Assembly (NCBI GenBank): GCA_023255615.1
Contig: JAHFLI010000066.1
Coordinates: 1 to 6,630, forward strand
DNA: 6,630 bases
Reading direction: 5' to 3'
Source of the DNA: Candidatus Woesearchaeota archaeon
GTDB taxonomy: Archaea > Nanobdellota > Nanobdellia > Woesearchaeales > JACQSR01
How positions within the stretch are numbered: the stretch's first letter is position 1; each line of letters begins with the position of its first letter. This document shows positions 1 to 5,779 of this stretch, piece after piece. The notes under the pieces were generated by a model. It made no database searches. It was given only the letters and a program-made list of their open reading frames with translations, and had not been told where the DNA came from. Both the position numbers and the translations under genes were made by a program.

Positions 1-2
1 AA

Positions 3-425
3 TTTCATAAAAATGAGATTGATCCTAAACCCTCGTTAAGAAAATACGGTGTTCGATTTCATAATAACAAGTCTCATTATCTATTAGTAATGAAAGAGAA
101 GAATAAAGAAATACTCAACCACCTGAATGGAACTGGTCAGGGGGCGCGGGAGTATCTTATACAACACGTTAAGGGATTAGGATACAAGGAATCTTCTCAT
201 TTCTTAAGAAACATTGGGTATACTGATCTTTCCATTCTTGATCGCCATATATTAAAAAATTTAGTGCAATTCAATGTTATTAGAAAAATCCCAAAAAGCC
301 TAACAAGAAAAAATTATTTAAAGATCGAGAAGAAATTCAAAAGATTCTCTGATGAAATAGGAATTCCAATGGATCATCTTGATCTGCTGTTTTGGTCATC
401 TGAGACGGGAGAGATTTTCAAATGA
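3..425 (+). CDS. ogg: 8-oxoguanine DNA glycosylase/AP lyase, Ogg2 type (5' end cut by window edge)
   Basis: This enzyme excises 8-oxoguanine from DNA and cleaves the resulting abasic site, in base-excision repair. The reading frame is open to the left edge, so the ATG at position 90 is internal: the residues before it (GVRFHNNKSHYLL) match the conserved pre-helix part of the family. The visible 140 codons cover the helix-hairpin-helix and the C-terminal region; archaeal members have about 207 residues, so roughly 65-70 N-terminal residues are missing. In the visible fragment the catalytic Lys is residue 62 (GYKESSHFLRN) and the catalytic Asp residue 80 (LDRHIL). They lie 18 apart, the same spacing as in the Methanocaldococcus jannaschii enzyme. 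The protein ends in TGEIFK; a C-terminal lysine is the known 8-oxoguanine/guanine discriminator in Ogg2 enzymes. The stop overlaps the thymidylate kinase start (ATGA). The family also occurs in some bacteria, so it supports an archaeal origin without proving it. Confidence 0.93.
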   Translation, partial: FHKNEIDPKPSLRKYGVRFHNNKSHYLLVMKEKNKEILNHLNGTGQGAREYLIQHVKGLGYKESSHFLRNIGYTDLSILDRHILKNLVQFNVIRKIPKSLTRKNYLKIEKKFKRFSDEIGIPMDHLDLLFWSSETGEIFK

Positions 426-1039
426 AGAATCTTTTTATTGTCCTTGATGGGTTGGACGGAGCTGGAAAAGGTGAGATGATTGAACGTCTTCATAATTATC
501 TCTTCAAGAAATCAAAATCATTTAGGATTCTCACTACAAGAGAACCTACTTCCGGGAAATATGGACAAGAAATTAGGACATTGCTGAAAGAAGATAAAGA
601 TCCTAAATCAGATCCTGAAAAATATTTAAAACTCTTCACACTAGACAGAAAAGAACATCTGGAAAAGACCGTTCTTCCCTTTCTTTCACAAACAGATGGT
701 TCAACCCATATTGTGCTGTGCGATCGGTATTATTATTCTACGATTGCGTTTCAGCATACCCAAGGAGTACCAGAAAAAACTGTTTTAGAAGCAAATAGAA
801 ATTTTCTGAAACCAACTATTGCATTTATTCTTGATCTCTCTGCGGAACAATCATTGAAGCGTATTTCTCAGCGAGGCGAGACTGAAAAATTTGAGCAACT
901 TGAGTTCATGAAAGACTTGAGAAAGAATTTTCTTCGATTGAAACAGATATTGCCAGATAACCTCATCGTAATCGACGCGTCGCGATCTATACAAGAAGTT
1001 TTTTCTGACATTAAAAAAGAAATTGATTCCTATCTTTAA
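422..1039 (+). CDS. tmk: Thymidylate kinase (dTMP kinase)
   Basis: This cytosolic enzyme phosphorylates dTMP to dTDP with ATP, on the path to dTTP. The 205 residues are the normal full length. Motifs in order are the P-loop GLDGAGKG (residues 10-17), the TREP substrate motif (39-42), DRYYYS (101-106) and a LID region with Arg147 and Arg151 before GETEKFE (152-158). The P-loop is unusual: its last position is Gly rather than Ser/Thr, and Glu18 follows. Adenylate kinases also have GKG, but normally GKGT. All other landmarks are intact, so the protein is probably active. The ATG overlaps the ogg stop as ATGA, and a purine-rich GGGAGAG lies at 407-413, 8 nt before it, so the two genes are probably co-transcribed. 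The gene ends tail to tail with the hydrolase gene, sharing 4 bp at the stop codons. Confidence 0.95.
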   Translation: MKNLFIVLDGLDGAGKGEMIERLHNYLFKKSKSFRILTTREPTSGKYGQEIRTLLKEDKDPKSDPEKYLKLFTLDRKEHLEKTVLPFLSQTDGSTHIVLCDRYYYSTIAFQHTQGVPEKTVLEANRNFLKPTIAFILDLSAEQSLKRISQRGETEKFEQLEFMKDLRKNFLRLKQILPDNLIVIDASRSIQEVFSDIKKEIDSYL

Positions 1040-2061
1040 GCAGCTTTTCGATACATATCCGTATACACATGACCTAATTGAACCCCGTATCTGGTGAACG
1101 CAGTATCTTTGATGATTCTTCCAATATCTTTCGCTGCTGCATGGTTCTCAATTAATCCAGCATGCGTTGCGGGAACCTGATGCAAAGGAACACTCGTTGA
1201 TGTATGATATTCTTTCCACCAAGGCGCTAAACAATCGCTTGATCCATCAATGTAAATTCCTTTCTTTGAGTGGACATTTTTATTCGCTGCAACTGATACC
1301 CAAAAGGCCATAGCCTCATCACCATATTTCTCAACATATTCATGTAATCGAATTCCACCACCATCACTAAATCCAAGCACAATGGGTTTGATTCTTTTCG
1401 TATCATAAACGTGCGTTAAAAATTCATGAATCTGATCGACATTATGACTATGAAAATGAACAAGAGGCAATTCCGATGCGTGTTCAAACTCTTTAAGATT
1501 GTATGGCCATCCAAATAAACCGGAAAGAAATACAACAACGGGACCATCGATATGCTCTAACGCATGATAGGGATCATCTGAACGCGAATCCCCTGTTTTC
1601 AAAAACCCCTTAATGACGTACGTAACTTCATCGATCCATTCTCTCAGTGATCGAGACCACTTTGGAGACTTTCCTTTGCTATCATGTCCTCCGTGACCAT
1701 GAACAGCATGATATGATTGTAATTTTGCATATAGTGTCTGTAATGATTCTTCATCTAATCCATTTATTTTTCCTTCCGCAACTAATTGCTCGAGAGTTTC
1801 GAGATCAGCAACTTCAACTTCTTGTGAAGAATTCCTTTCTGTTCGTTCCTTTTTCTTTTCGGCAAGTGATACAACTTTTTTTTCAAGACTTGATTTTTTG
1901 TTTTCGTTTCTTCCTTCCTGACCTTTATTGTTTTCATTCGCTTCATACTTGTTACCTTCTTCTCTATATTCTTCTGAGCCATTTTCATCTTCGTCAGCAA
2001 ATTCACCAGAGTCATAATTATCAAAGTCATCTCCAGAATCCGAACGTGTTTCCTCACTCAT
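1036..2061 (-). CDS. Alpha/beta-hydrolase-fold protein with acidic low-complexity N-terminus
   Basis: The substrate is unknown. Residues about 170-320 read as an alpha/beta hydrolase: a strand and oxyanion-type turn at 174-186 (VVVFLSGLFGWP), the nucleophile elbow GFSDGG (230-235) with Ser232, a probable acid at Asp276 (GSSDCLAP) and a probable catalytic His300 (ATHAG). Strand, Ser, Asp and His come in the order expected for the fold. Residues 1-60 are dominated by Asp, Glu, Asn, Ser and Gly and are probably disordered; a Lys/Glu-rich stretch follows (60-80), then a predicted helix (85-117) and a His-rich linker HAVHGHGGHD (118-127). There is no signal peptide or membrane segment, so it is likely cytosolic. 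GGCGGAG lies 7 nt before the ATG. The start sits inside the last codons of the upstream ribbon-helix-helix gene (8-bp overlap), so the two are probably translated together. The fold is reasonably secure; an esterase, amidase or peptidase role cannot be told apart. Confidence 0.8.
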   Translation of the reverse strand: MSEETRSDSGDDFDNYDSGEFADEDENGSEEYREEGNKYEANENNKGQEGRNENKKSSLEKKVVSLAEKKKERTERNSSQEVEVADLETLEQLVAEGKINGLDEESLQTLYAKLQSYHAVHGHGGHDSKGKSPKWSRSLREWIDEVTYVIKGFLKTGDSRSDDPYHALEHIDGPVVVFLSGLFGWPYNLKEFEHASELPLVHFHSHNVDQIHEFLTHVYDTKRIKPIVLGFSDGGGIRLHEYVEKYGDEAMAFWVSVAANKNVHSKKGIYIDGSSDCLAPWWKEYHTSTSVPLHQVPATHAGLIENHAAAKDIGRIIKDTAFTRYGVQLGHVYTDMYRKAA

Positions 2062-2194
2062 GGTGAGACTCCGCCATTTTCTTGACTGAGAACTCTACCG
2101 CATGGCTTCGATTTCTAAAGACCCCTTTCTGAATAAGGTGTTCTACTACCTGGACAGTCTCTTCATCGAGAGTGATACTGAGTTTTTGCTTCAT
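2054..2194 (-). CDS. Small ribbon-helix-helix (CopG/Arc-like) DNA-binding protein, 46 aa
   Basis: This short gene encodes a complete minimal ribbon-helix-helix protein: a basic beta strand (KQKLSITLD, residues 2-10), helix A (EETVQVVEHLIQKG, 11-24), the turn VFRNRS (25-30) and helix B (HAVEFSVKKMAE, 31-42). The pattern of strand ending in TLDEE, then KGxFRNRSxA, is typical of archaeal members, which dimerise and insert the paired strands into the DNA major groove. It ends in SHHE, with its TGA inside the hydrolase gene. An archaeal TATA-like box lies 26 nt upstream, so this is the first gene of a two-gene unit with the hydrolase. GGGTGGT directly abuts the ATG, too close for a standard ribosome site, and no other in-frame start is seen between the promoter and this ATG. 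It may regulate its own promoter (inference). A type II antitoxin is possible because many are this fold, but nothing marks the partner as a toxin. Confidence 0.85.
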   Translation of the reverse strand: MKQKLSITLDEETVQVVEHLIQKGVFRNRSHAVEFSVKKMAESHHE

Positions 2195-2216
2195 ACCACC
2201 CGGTAGGATAAAGAGG

Positions 2217-2224
2217 TATTTAAA
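2217..2224 (-). promoter_or_regulatory. Archaeal TATA-like promoter for the RHH-hydrolase unit
   Basis: On the minus strand this reads TTTAAATA, a close match to the archaeal TATA box, with purine-rich GAAAAG just upstream resembling a BRE. Its centre is about 26 nt before the ATG at 2194, so transcription would start at or very near that codon, giving a leaderless or nearly leaderless mRNA. The rest of the 110-bp gap (2195-2304) is very AT-rich; I see no hairpin with a T-run and no RNA gene in it. Termination of the upstream operon presumably also happens here, without a clear signal. Confidence 0.6.
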
Positions 2225-2304
2225 CTTTTCTAATTTTAATTACTTTATAATAGTAACAATAATACAATTAAATAGAGTTTATTTATTTACTATATAGAAA
2301 TTAA

Positions 2305-2571
2305 TTAGAAATCGGCCTTACCGAGTTCAACTTTAAACGTTTCTGGAACGTTTCCCCTATAGTATCTAGATGAAAAATGATAAATAGTTGCCAAAGCAAT
2401 TCGGACATCTGTTTTTGGACCTTCAAAACGGAAATGATGAAAACGATCAGATAATTCTACAGAAAGGTCATGATTCCAATTTCCACATAAATCAGAGATG
2501 TGTTGTAATACCCTATTGTCTAGTTCAGTTACAACTTCAACTGAAACGACGCCACGGTAAAGCTCTTCCAT
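2305..2571 (-). CDS. Unrecognised 88-aa protein, last gene of the dikinase-like operon
   Basis: I do not recognise the family. The ATG directly follows the TAA of the ATP-binding-domain gene (TAAATG, no gap), and no clear ribosome site is visible, so translation probably depends on re-initiation after that gene. Reading the sequence by eye suggests beta (5-15, YRGVVSVEVVT), alpha (17-29), a hairpin (35-49, with FHHFRFEG), alpha (53-70, ending in aromatic FSSRYYRG) and a final strand (78-83, TFKVEL): beta-alpha-beta-beta-alpha-beta, compatible with a small ferredoxin-like fold. There is no signal peptide, membrane helix, cysteine cluster or known catalytic motif; the only Cys is residue 29. 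It lacks the GxVQGVGFR-type motif of acylphosphatases, which share this size and fold. The context suggests an accessory or regulatory subunit of the dikinase-like complex, which is inference only. Confidence 0.7.
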   Translation of the reverse strand: MEELYRGVVSVEVVTELDNRVLQHISDLCGNWNHDLSVELSDRFHHFRFEGPKTDVRIALATIYHFSSRYYRGNVPETFKVELGKADF

Positions 2572-3420
2572 TTACGTTGTTATGGGGCGTGATTGAAGAA
2601 TAAAGATTTTGTTATTTTTAAGAGCAAATTCAATATCCTGTGGATTTCCGTAATGTTTTTCTATAGATAACCCGGTCGTAGCAATTTTAGGAAGCCATGA
2701 TTCATCAAAGTGTGCCGTTACATTATGTTGGCCGATTTCATGTGTCTTTCGATCCAAGAAATAGGTATTGGGGGTGACTTGTCCTGAAACAAGTTTTTCG
2801 CCAAGACCACTCACAATTTCAATCAACATAAATTTTTTGTGTATAGGGTCAAGAGTAAACATGACGCCGGCATATTCTGCGTCAACCATTTCTTGAACAA
2901 CAACAGCAATTGCGATTTCTTGTGATACTTTTTGTTGAGACCGATAGAATAATGCACGAGGGGTATACAACGATGCCCAACATTTCTTCACGTGCTCAAC
3001 TACTTTTTTGCGAGGAACATTCAAATAAGAATCCTGCTGTCCTGCAAATGATGCTGAATCAAGGTCCTCTGCCTGAGAAGACGAACGAACGGCAAACTTA
3101 TTTCCTCTAAGTTTCTTTAATGCATCCGTAATTTCTTTTTCTAATTGTTTCTGAACCTTTCCTTTTACTATTTCGTTTTGAAGGAGCGAAGAAATCCCTT
3201 GAACAATTTGGTGATTATTGACGTTTAATTTTTTCGTTTTTGATTGGATGAGCGGAAGAATATCATTATGGTAAATATGGTCCCTGTATGCTTGTGTACT
3301 GACGACAAATCCATTAGGTACATTAAATTTATTTGAGTACAGTGTGATAAGATTACTTCCTTTGCCGCCAACTAACTCAAGCGCATTATTTTTTCGATCG
3401 GAAAAATGAACGATATTCAT
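2572..3420 (-). CDS. Stand-alone PEP-synthase-type ATP-binding domain (PPDK_N family)
   Basis: In PEP synthase, pyruvate phosphate dikinase, rifampin phosphotransferase and glucan water dikinases, this domain transfers the beta-phosphate of ATP to a histidine on a swivel domain. Here it is a separate 282-aa protein. Motifs in order: GGKGSNL (18-24, Lys20), VPNGFVVS (34-41), VRSSSQAEDLDSASFAGQQD (111-130, Arg112), VVQEMVDAEYAGVMFTLDP (174-191), VSGLGEKLVSGQVTPN (203-218) and PQDIEFAL...ILQSRPIT (260-281, Glu264, Gln276, Arg278). These are the residues expected to bind and cleave ATP, so the domain looks catalytically complete, though compact against the roughly 320 residues usual for it. It ends where a fused enzyme would continue. 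Its start overlaps the swivel-protein gene by ATGA, and GGTGTGGTGA lies 10 nt upstream. The partners for phosphotransfer are presumably the two swivel proteins of this operon. Automated annotation would probably say 'PEP synthase', which overstates it. Confidence 0.92.
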   Translation of the reverse strand: MNIVHFSDRKNNALELVGGKGSNLITLYSNKFNVPNGFVVSTQAYRDHIYHNDILPLIQSKTKKLNVNNHQIVQGISSLLQNEIVKGKVQKQLEKEITDALKKLRGNKFAVRSSSQAEDLDSASFAGQQDSYLNVPRKKVVEHVKKCWASLYTPRALFYRSQQKVSQEIAIAVVVQEMVDAEYAGVMFTLDPIHKKFMLIEIVSGLGEKLVSGQVTPNTYFLDRKTHEIGQHNVTAHFDESWLPKIATTGLSIEKHYGNPQDIEFALKNNKIFILQSRPITT

Positions 3421-4808
3421 TGTAAAATTTTCACCACACCACTTGTCGCATCGACTTCGACCTTATCGCCGTCTTTCAATACTCGTGTTGCATTTTTTGT
3501 TCCGATAACGCATGGAATTTTCATTTCTCTGCTAATGATGGCAGCATGACAAGTTATACCTCCTTCATCGGTTATAATTGCCTTTGCCTTTTTAATGGCT
3601 GGCATAAATTCCGGCTGAGTCATGCAGGCAACGAGAATCATTCCTTCTTTCATATTAACGATTTCGTTAAGTCCTCGGCAAACCTTTACAATCCCCACCA
3701 CTTTTCCAGGAGAAGCACCATTTCCCTTTAACTCAGTACTATTCTTTTTTTCTTCCCGATTAAATAACGAGAAATACTCTTTTCCTTTCTTTCCGTCAAG
3801 CTTTTCTTCAACATCTCTTCCATATACATAGACACTATACTTCCTTCTTTCTGACAATACCTTTTTTGTCGTTCTCATTGAGAGAAAATCCTCGGTAACC
3901 TCATCATAATGAAGATAGCGAATATCCTCATGCGGAATGGAATATCTTTTTGAGAGTTCACGGAGAAGAGCATCCACATAATGTAATGCTCTTGTTGTAA
4001 ATTCTTTTCGTTTGTCGTGAATCTCGAACATAGCATCATGAATGGTAATAAGTGTTTGCAATTCCTTACTTACCTTATATTTCTTCATCACCATACCTTT
4101 TTGGACATTCGTAACTATTTCCCCTTCCTTTTTCGGCAGTCTCTTTTTTTCTTCTAACAGTTCTTTGATAGTCAGCACGTGTGTATGACTATATCCATTA
4201 TGAACCCAAAACCAATGCCTTTGTATCTGTTCCATCTCTTCTTTTGTTCTGACCATTCGTAACGCATTGTGATAGCGCGTGAGAAATGATTCCTGACACG
4301 GTGCAATGAGATCATTTTTGATTTTTGAAGATGTAATTTCTTTGTCAAGAAGACCCCTAATAGTTTCTTCCTTTGTTAGAGTAAAACATTCAATTACATG
4401 CCCGATATCAAGTAATCCTCTATAATTTAATATCGCTTCTCCGAGAAGGGAAACAAGCTCGGTTGTCGATAGCTGCGAGAAATCAAATCCTTTTAGTTTA
4501 TTTTCATAATTCAGATATTCATTTATTTTGAGATCATGACGCTTTCTCATCCACTCCAAATATCCTTTTTTGTTGTCGACATTTTTTAATAATTGATCAA
4601 CCATCTTATATAAATCATCCCATGAATAAAGAAAATAGCATTTATCTTGTTCGTATTGAATCACAATGACGGTATACCCATAACCGAGTTCATCCCATAT
4701 TGAACGCAGACTTAGTGCTGGTGGCTCGACTAACATGGGAGTTGCATTAAATCCTTGAAAATAATATTTTTTCTTTGAAATGTCAACGAGATTCTGAGAA
4801 AACTTCAT
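3417..4808 (-). CDS. Phosphohistidine swivel-domain protein with helical N-terminal region (split dikinase subunit)
   Basis: This 463-aa protein ends in a PEP-utilising-enzyme mobile (swivel) domain, residues about 361-463: GNGASPGKVVG (362-372), TQPEFMPAI (397-405), TDEGGITCHAAIISRE (413-428) with the phosphorylatable His421, then IPCVIGT (431-437). TCHAAI with Cys before His is the PEP-synthase form. Residues 1-360 look mostly helical, with landmarks HWFWVHNGY (198-206), a helix at 270-290 (TTRALHYVDALLRELSKRY) and PHEDIRYLHYDEV (292-304); they probably act as linker and acceptor-binding region, as the middle domain does in rifampin phosphotransferase. There is no PEP/pyruvate barrel after the swivel and no ATP domain before it; the latter is the next gene. 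Both ends overlap neighbours by ATGA. The expected role is to carry phosphate from the ATP subunit to an unknown acceptor. It is paralogous to the gene on the other side of the transferase gene. Confidence 0.88.
   Translation of the reverse strand: MKFSQNLVDISKKKYYFQGFNATPMLVEPPALSLRSIWDELGYGYTVIVIQYEQDKCYFLYSWDDLYKMVDQLLKNVDNKKGYLEWMRKRHDLKINEYLNYENKLKGFDFSQLSTTELVSLLGEAILNYRGLLDIGHVIECFTLTKEETIRGLLDKEITSSKIKNDLIAPCQESFLTRYHNALRMVRTKEEMEQIQRHWFWVHNGYSHTHVLTIKELLEEKKRLPKKEGEIVTNVQKGMVMKKYKVSKELQTLITIHDAMFEIHDKRKEFTTRALHYVDALLRELSKRYSIPHEDIRYLHYDEVTEDFLSMRTTKKVLSERRKYSVYVYGRDVEEKLDGKKGKEYFSLFNREEKKNSTELKGNGASPGKVVGIVKVCRGLNEIVNMKEGMILVACMTQPEFMPAIKKAKAIITDEGGITCHAAIISREMKIPCVIGTKNATRVLKDGDKVEVDATSGVVKILQ
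3431..3440 (-). promoter_or_regulatory. Ribosome binding site for the ATP-binding subunit
   Basis: On the minus strand this reads GGTGTGGTGA, containing the archaeal Shine-Dalgarno core GGTGA, 10 nt before the ATG at 3420. It lies inside the last codons of the upstream swivel-protein gene and supports the overlapping start. Confidence 0.6.
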
Positions 4809-5779
4809 TCTGCTTCACTTGCCGCAACGATTGTTTGATTTTTAATAAGGTGGTAATCAGAACTTCTGCCGTAAATAGAAACCGGTTTTCCAATTCCCTG
4901 CATGGATGAAAATAACCATTTCAATCGAGAAAATTGGACCATGCCATGGGCAAAGATGTTTCCTGAGTTAAGATCAGGAAATACTAAGACATTTGCATCG
5001 CCCTTTAACGAGCTATGAGGAGATTTCCGTTTGCATGCATCAGGATTAACTGCAGCATCGAGCTGAAATTCGCCGTCAATAATAAGCTGAGGTTCTTTTT
5101 TCTTCGCGAGCTCTACTGCATGTGCGATATGGCTGACACATTCATTTTGTCCAGATCCCTTTGTCGAAAAAGATAACAAGGCAACTTTTGGAGTACAACC
5201 AAAAGATCGTGCACAAGATGCGGCATTAACGGCCATCTGCGCAAGTTGTTCTGCATCGGGATTTGCATTTAGACTAGAATCTGTAGTAAAATAGATTTTC
5301 TTTGTTTGAGTGTCTTCCCATATCATGACCTCATTAACTAATGAACCATTTTTTTTTGTTTTGAAAATCTGTAAAGCTGGCCGCAATAAATCTGCTGTCG
5401 GACAAATACATGATCCGCATAACGCATCTGCATCTCCACGTTTAACCATTATTGCTCCAAAATAATTCCCATCTTCAATAAGTTTTTCAGCATCCTTCTC
5501 GGTCATTCCCTTCGTTTTTCGCAGTTCGTAGAGTTCTTTTGCGAATGTTTTCTTTTGTTGAGAATTTTTCCAATCAATAATTTTTATCTTCTGTATATCT
5601 AACTTTATTTTCTTTGATTTTTCAACAATCTCCTTTTCCGTGCCCAAAAGAATTATACTACACATATTCTCATCAACAATTTCTTTTGTTGCTCGTAGAA
5701 CCCGTTCATCCCATCCTTCAGCAATAACAACTTTCTTTCCTTTTGCTTTTGGGATTATCTTTTCGATAAGATCATTCAT
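4805..5779 (-). CDS. pta: Phosphate acetyl/butyryltransferase family protein (Pta-like, divergent active site)
   Basis: Family members interconvert acyl-CoA plus phosphate with acyl-phosphate plus CoA. I place the start at 5779 (324 aa, normal length). It forms an ATGA overlap with the preceding stop and has AGGAGAGGT 9 nt upstream; the longer frame from 5869 would lie within the preceding gene. Motifs: VVIAEGWDERVLRA (17-30), TADLLRPALQI (128-138, Arg133 in the CoA-binding region), TDSSLNANPDAEQLAQMA (166-183), ALLSFSTKGS (200-209), LIIDGEFQLDAA (232-243) and VLVFPDLNSGNI (264-275). The C-terminal segment is odd. Canonical Pta has DLSRGCSxxD; here the aligned piece is SIYGRSSDYHL (301-311), keeping Arg305 but replacing the catalytic Ser with Gly304 and the Asp with Leu311. 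Activity or acyl specificity may therefore differ. No acetate kinase gene is visible. Sitting between two swivel genes, it probably works with the dikinase-like proteins. Confidence 0.87.
   Translation of the reverse strand: MNDLIEKIIPKAKGKKVVIAEGWDERVLRATKEIVDENMCSIILLGTEKEIVEKSKKIKLDIQKIKIIDWKNSQQKKTFAKELYELRKTKGMTEKDAEKLIEDGNYFGAIMVKRGDADALCGSCICPTADLLRPALQIFKTKKNGSLVNEVMIWEDTQTKKIYFTTDSSLNANPDAEQLAQMAVNAASCARSFGCTPKVALLSFSTKGSGQNECVSHIAHAVELAKKKEPQLIIDGEFQLDAAVNPDACKRKSPHSSLKGDANVLVFPDLNSGNIFAHGMVQFSRLKWLFSSMQGIGKPVSIYGRSSDYHLIKNQTIVAASEAE

Noticed and set aside
1782..2057. 91-codon minus-strand frame inside the hydrolase gene
   Set aside because: Lys/Met-rich shift of the acidic low-complexity region, no recognisable domain; the hydrolase and RHH frames explain this DNA.
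1647..2066. 139-codon open frame on the + strand opposite the hydrolase gene
   Set aside because: Its low-complexity Leu/Phe/His-rich product is what the antisense of the acidic hydrolase N-terminus would give; no ribosome site, motif or context supports it.
2195..2304. Terminator hairpin or small RNA in the AT-rich gap
   Set aside because: No stable stem-loop and no run of five or more T on the transcribed strand; only the TATA-like box is supportable.
2305..2571. Acylphosphatase identity for the 88-aa protein, tempting because of the acyl-phosphate enzyme nearby
   Set aside because: Size and apparent fold fit, but the GxVQGVGFR-type catalytic loop and conserved Asn are absent.
2572..4808. 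A complete PEP synthase broken by frameshift
   Set aside because: The ATP domain lies downstream of the swivel domain, opposite to PEP synthase order; each gene has its own start, and no barrel-domain remnant is seen, so this is a genuine split arrangement and not a broken ppsA.
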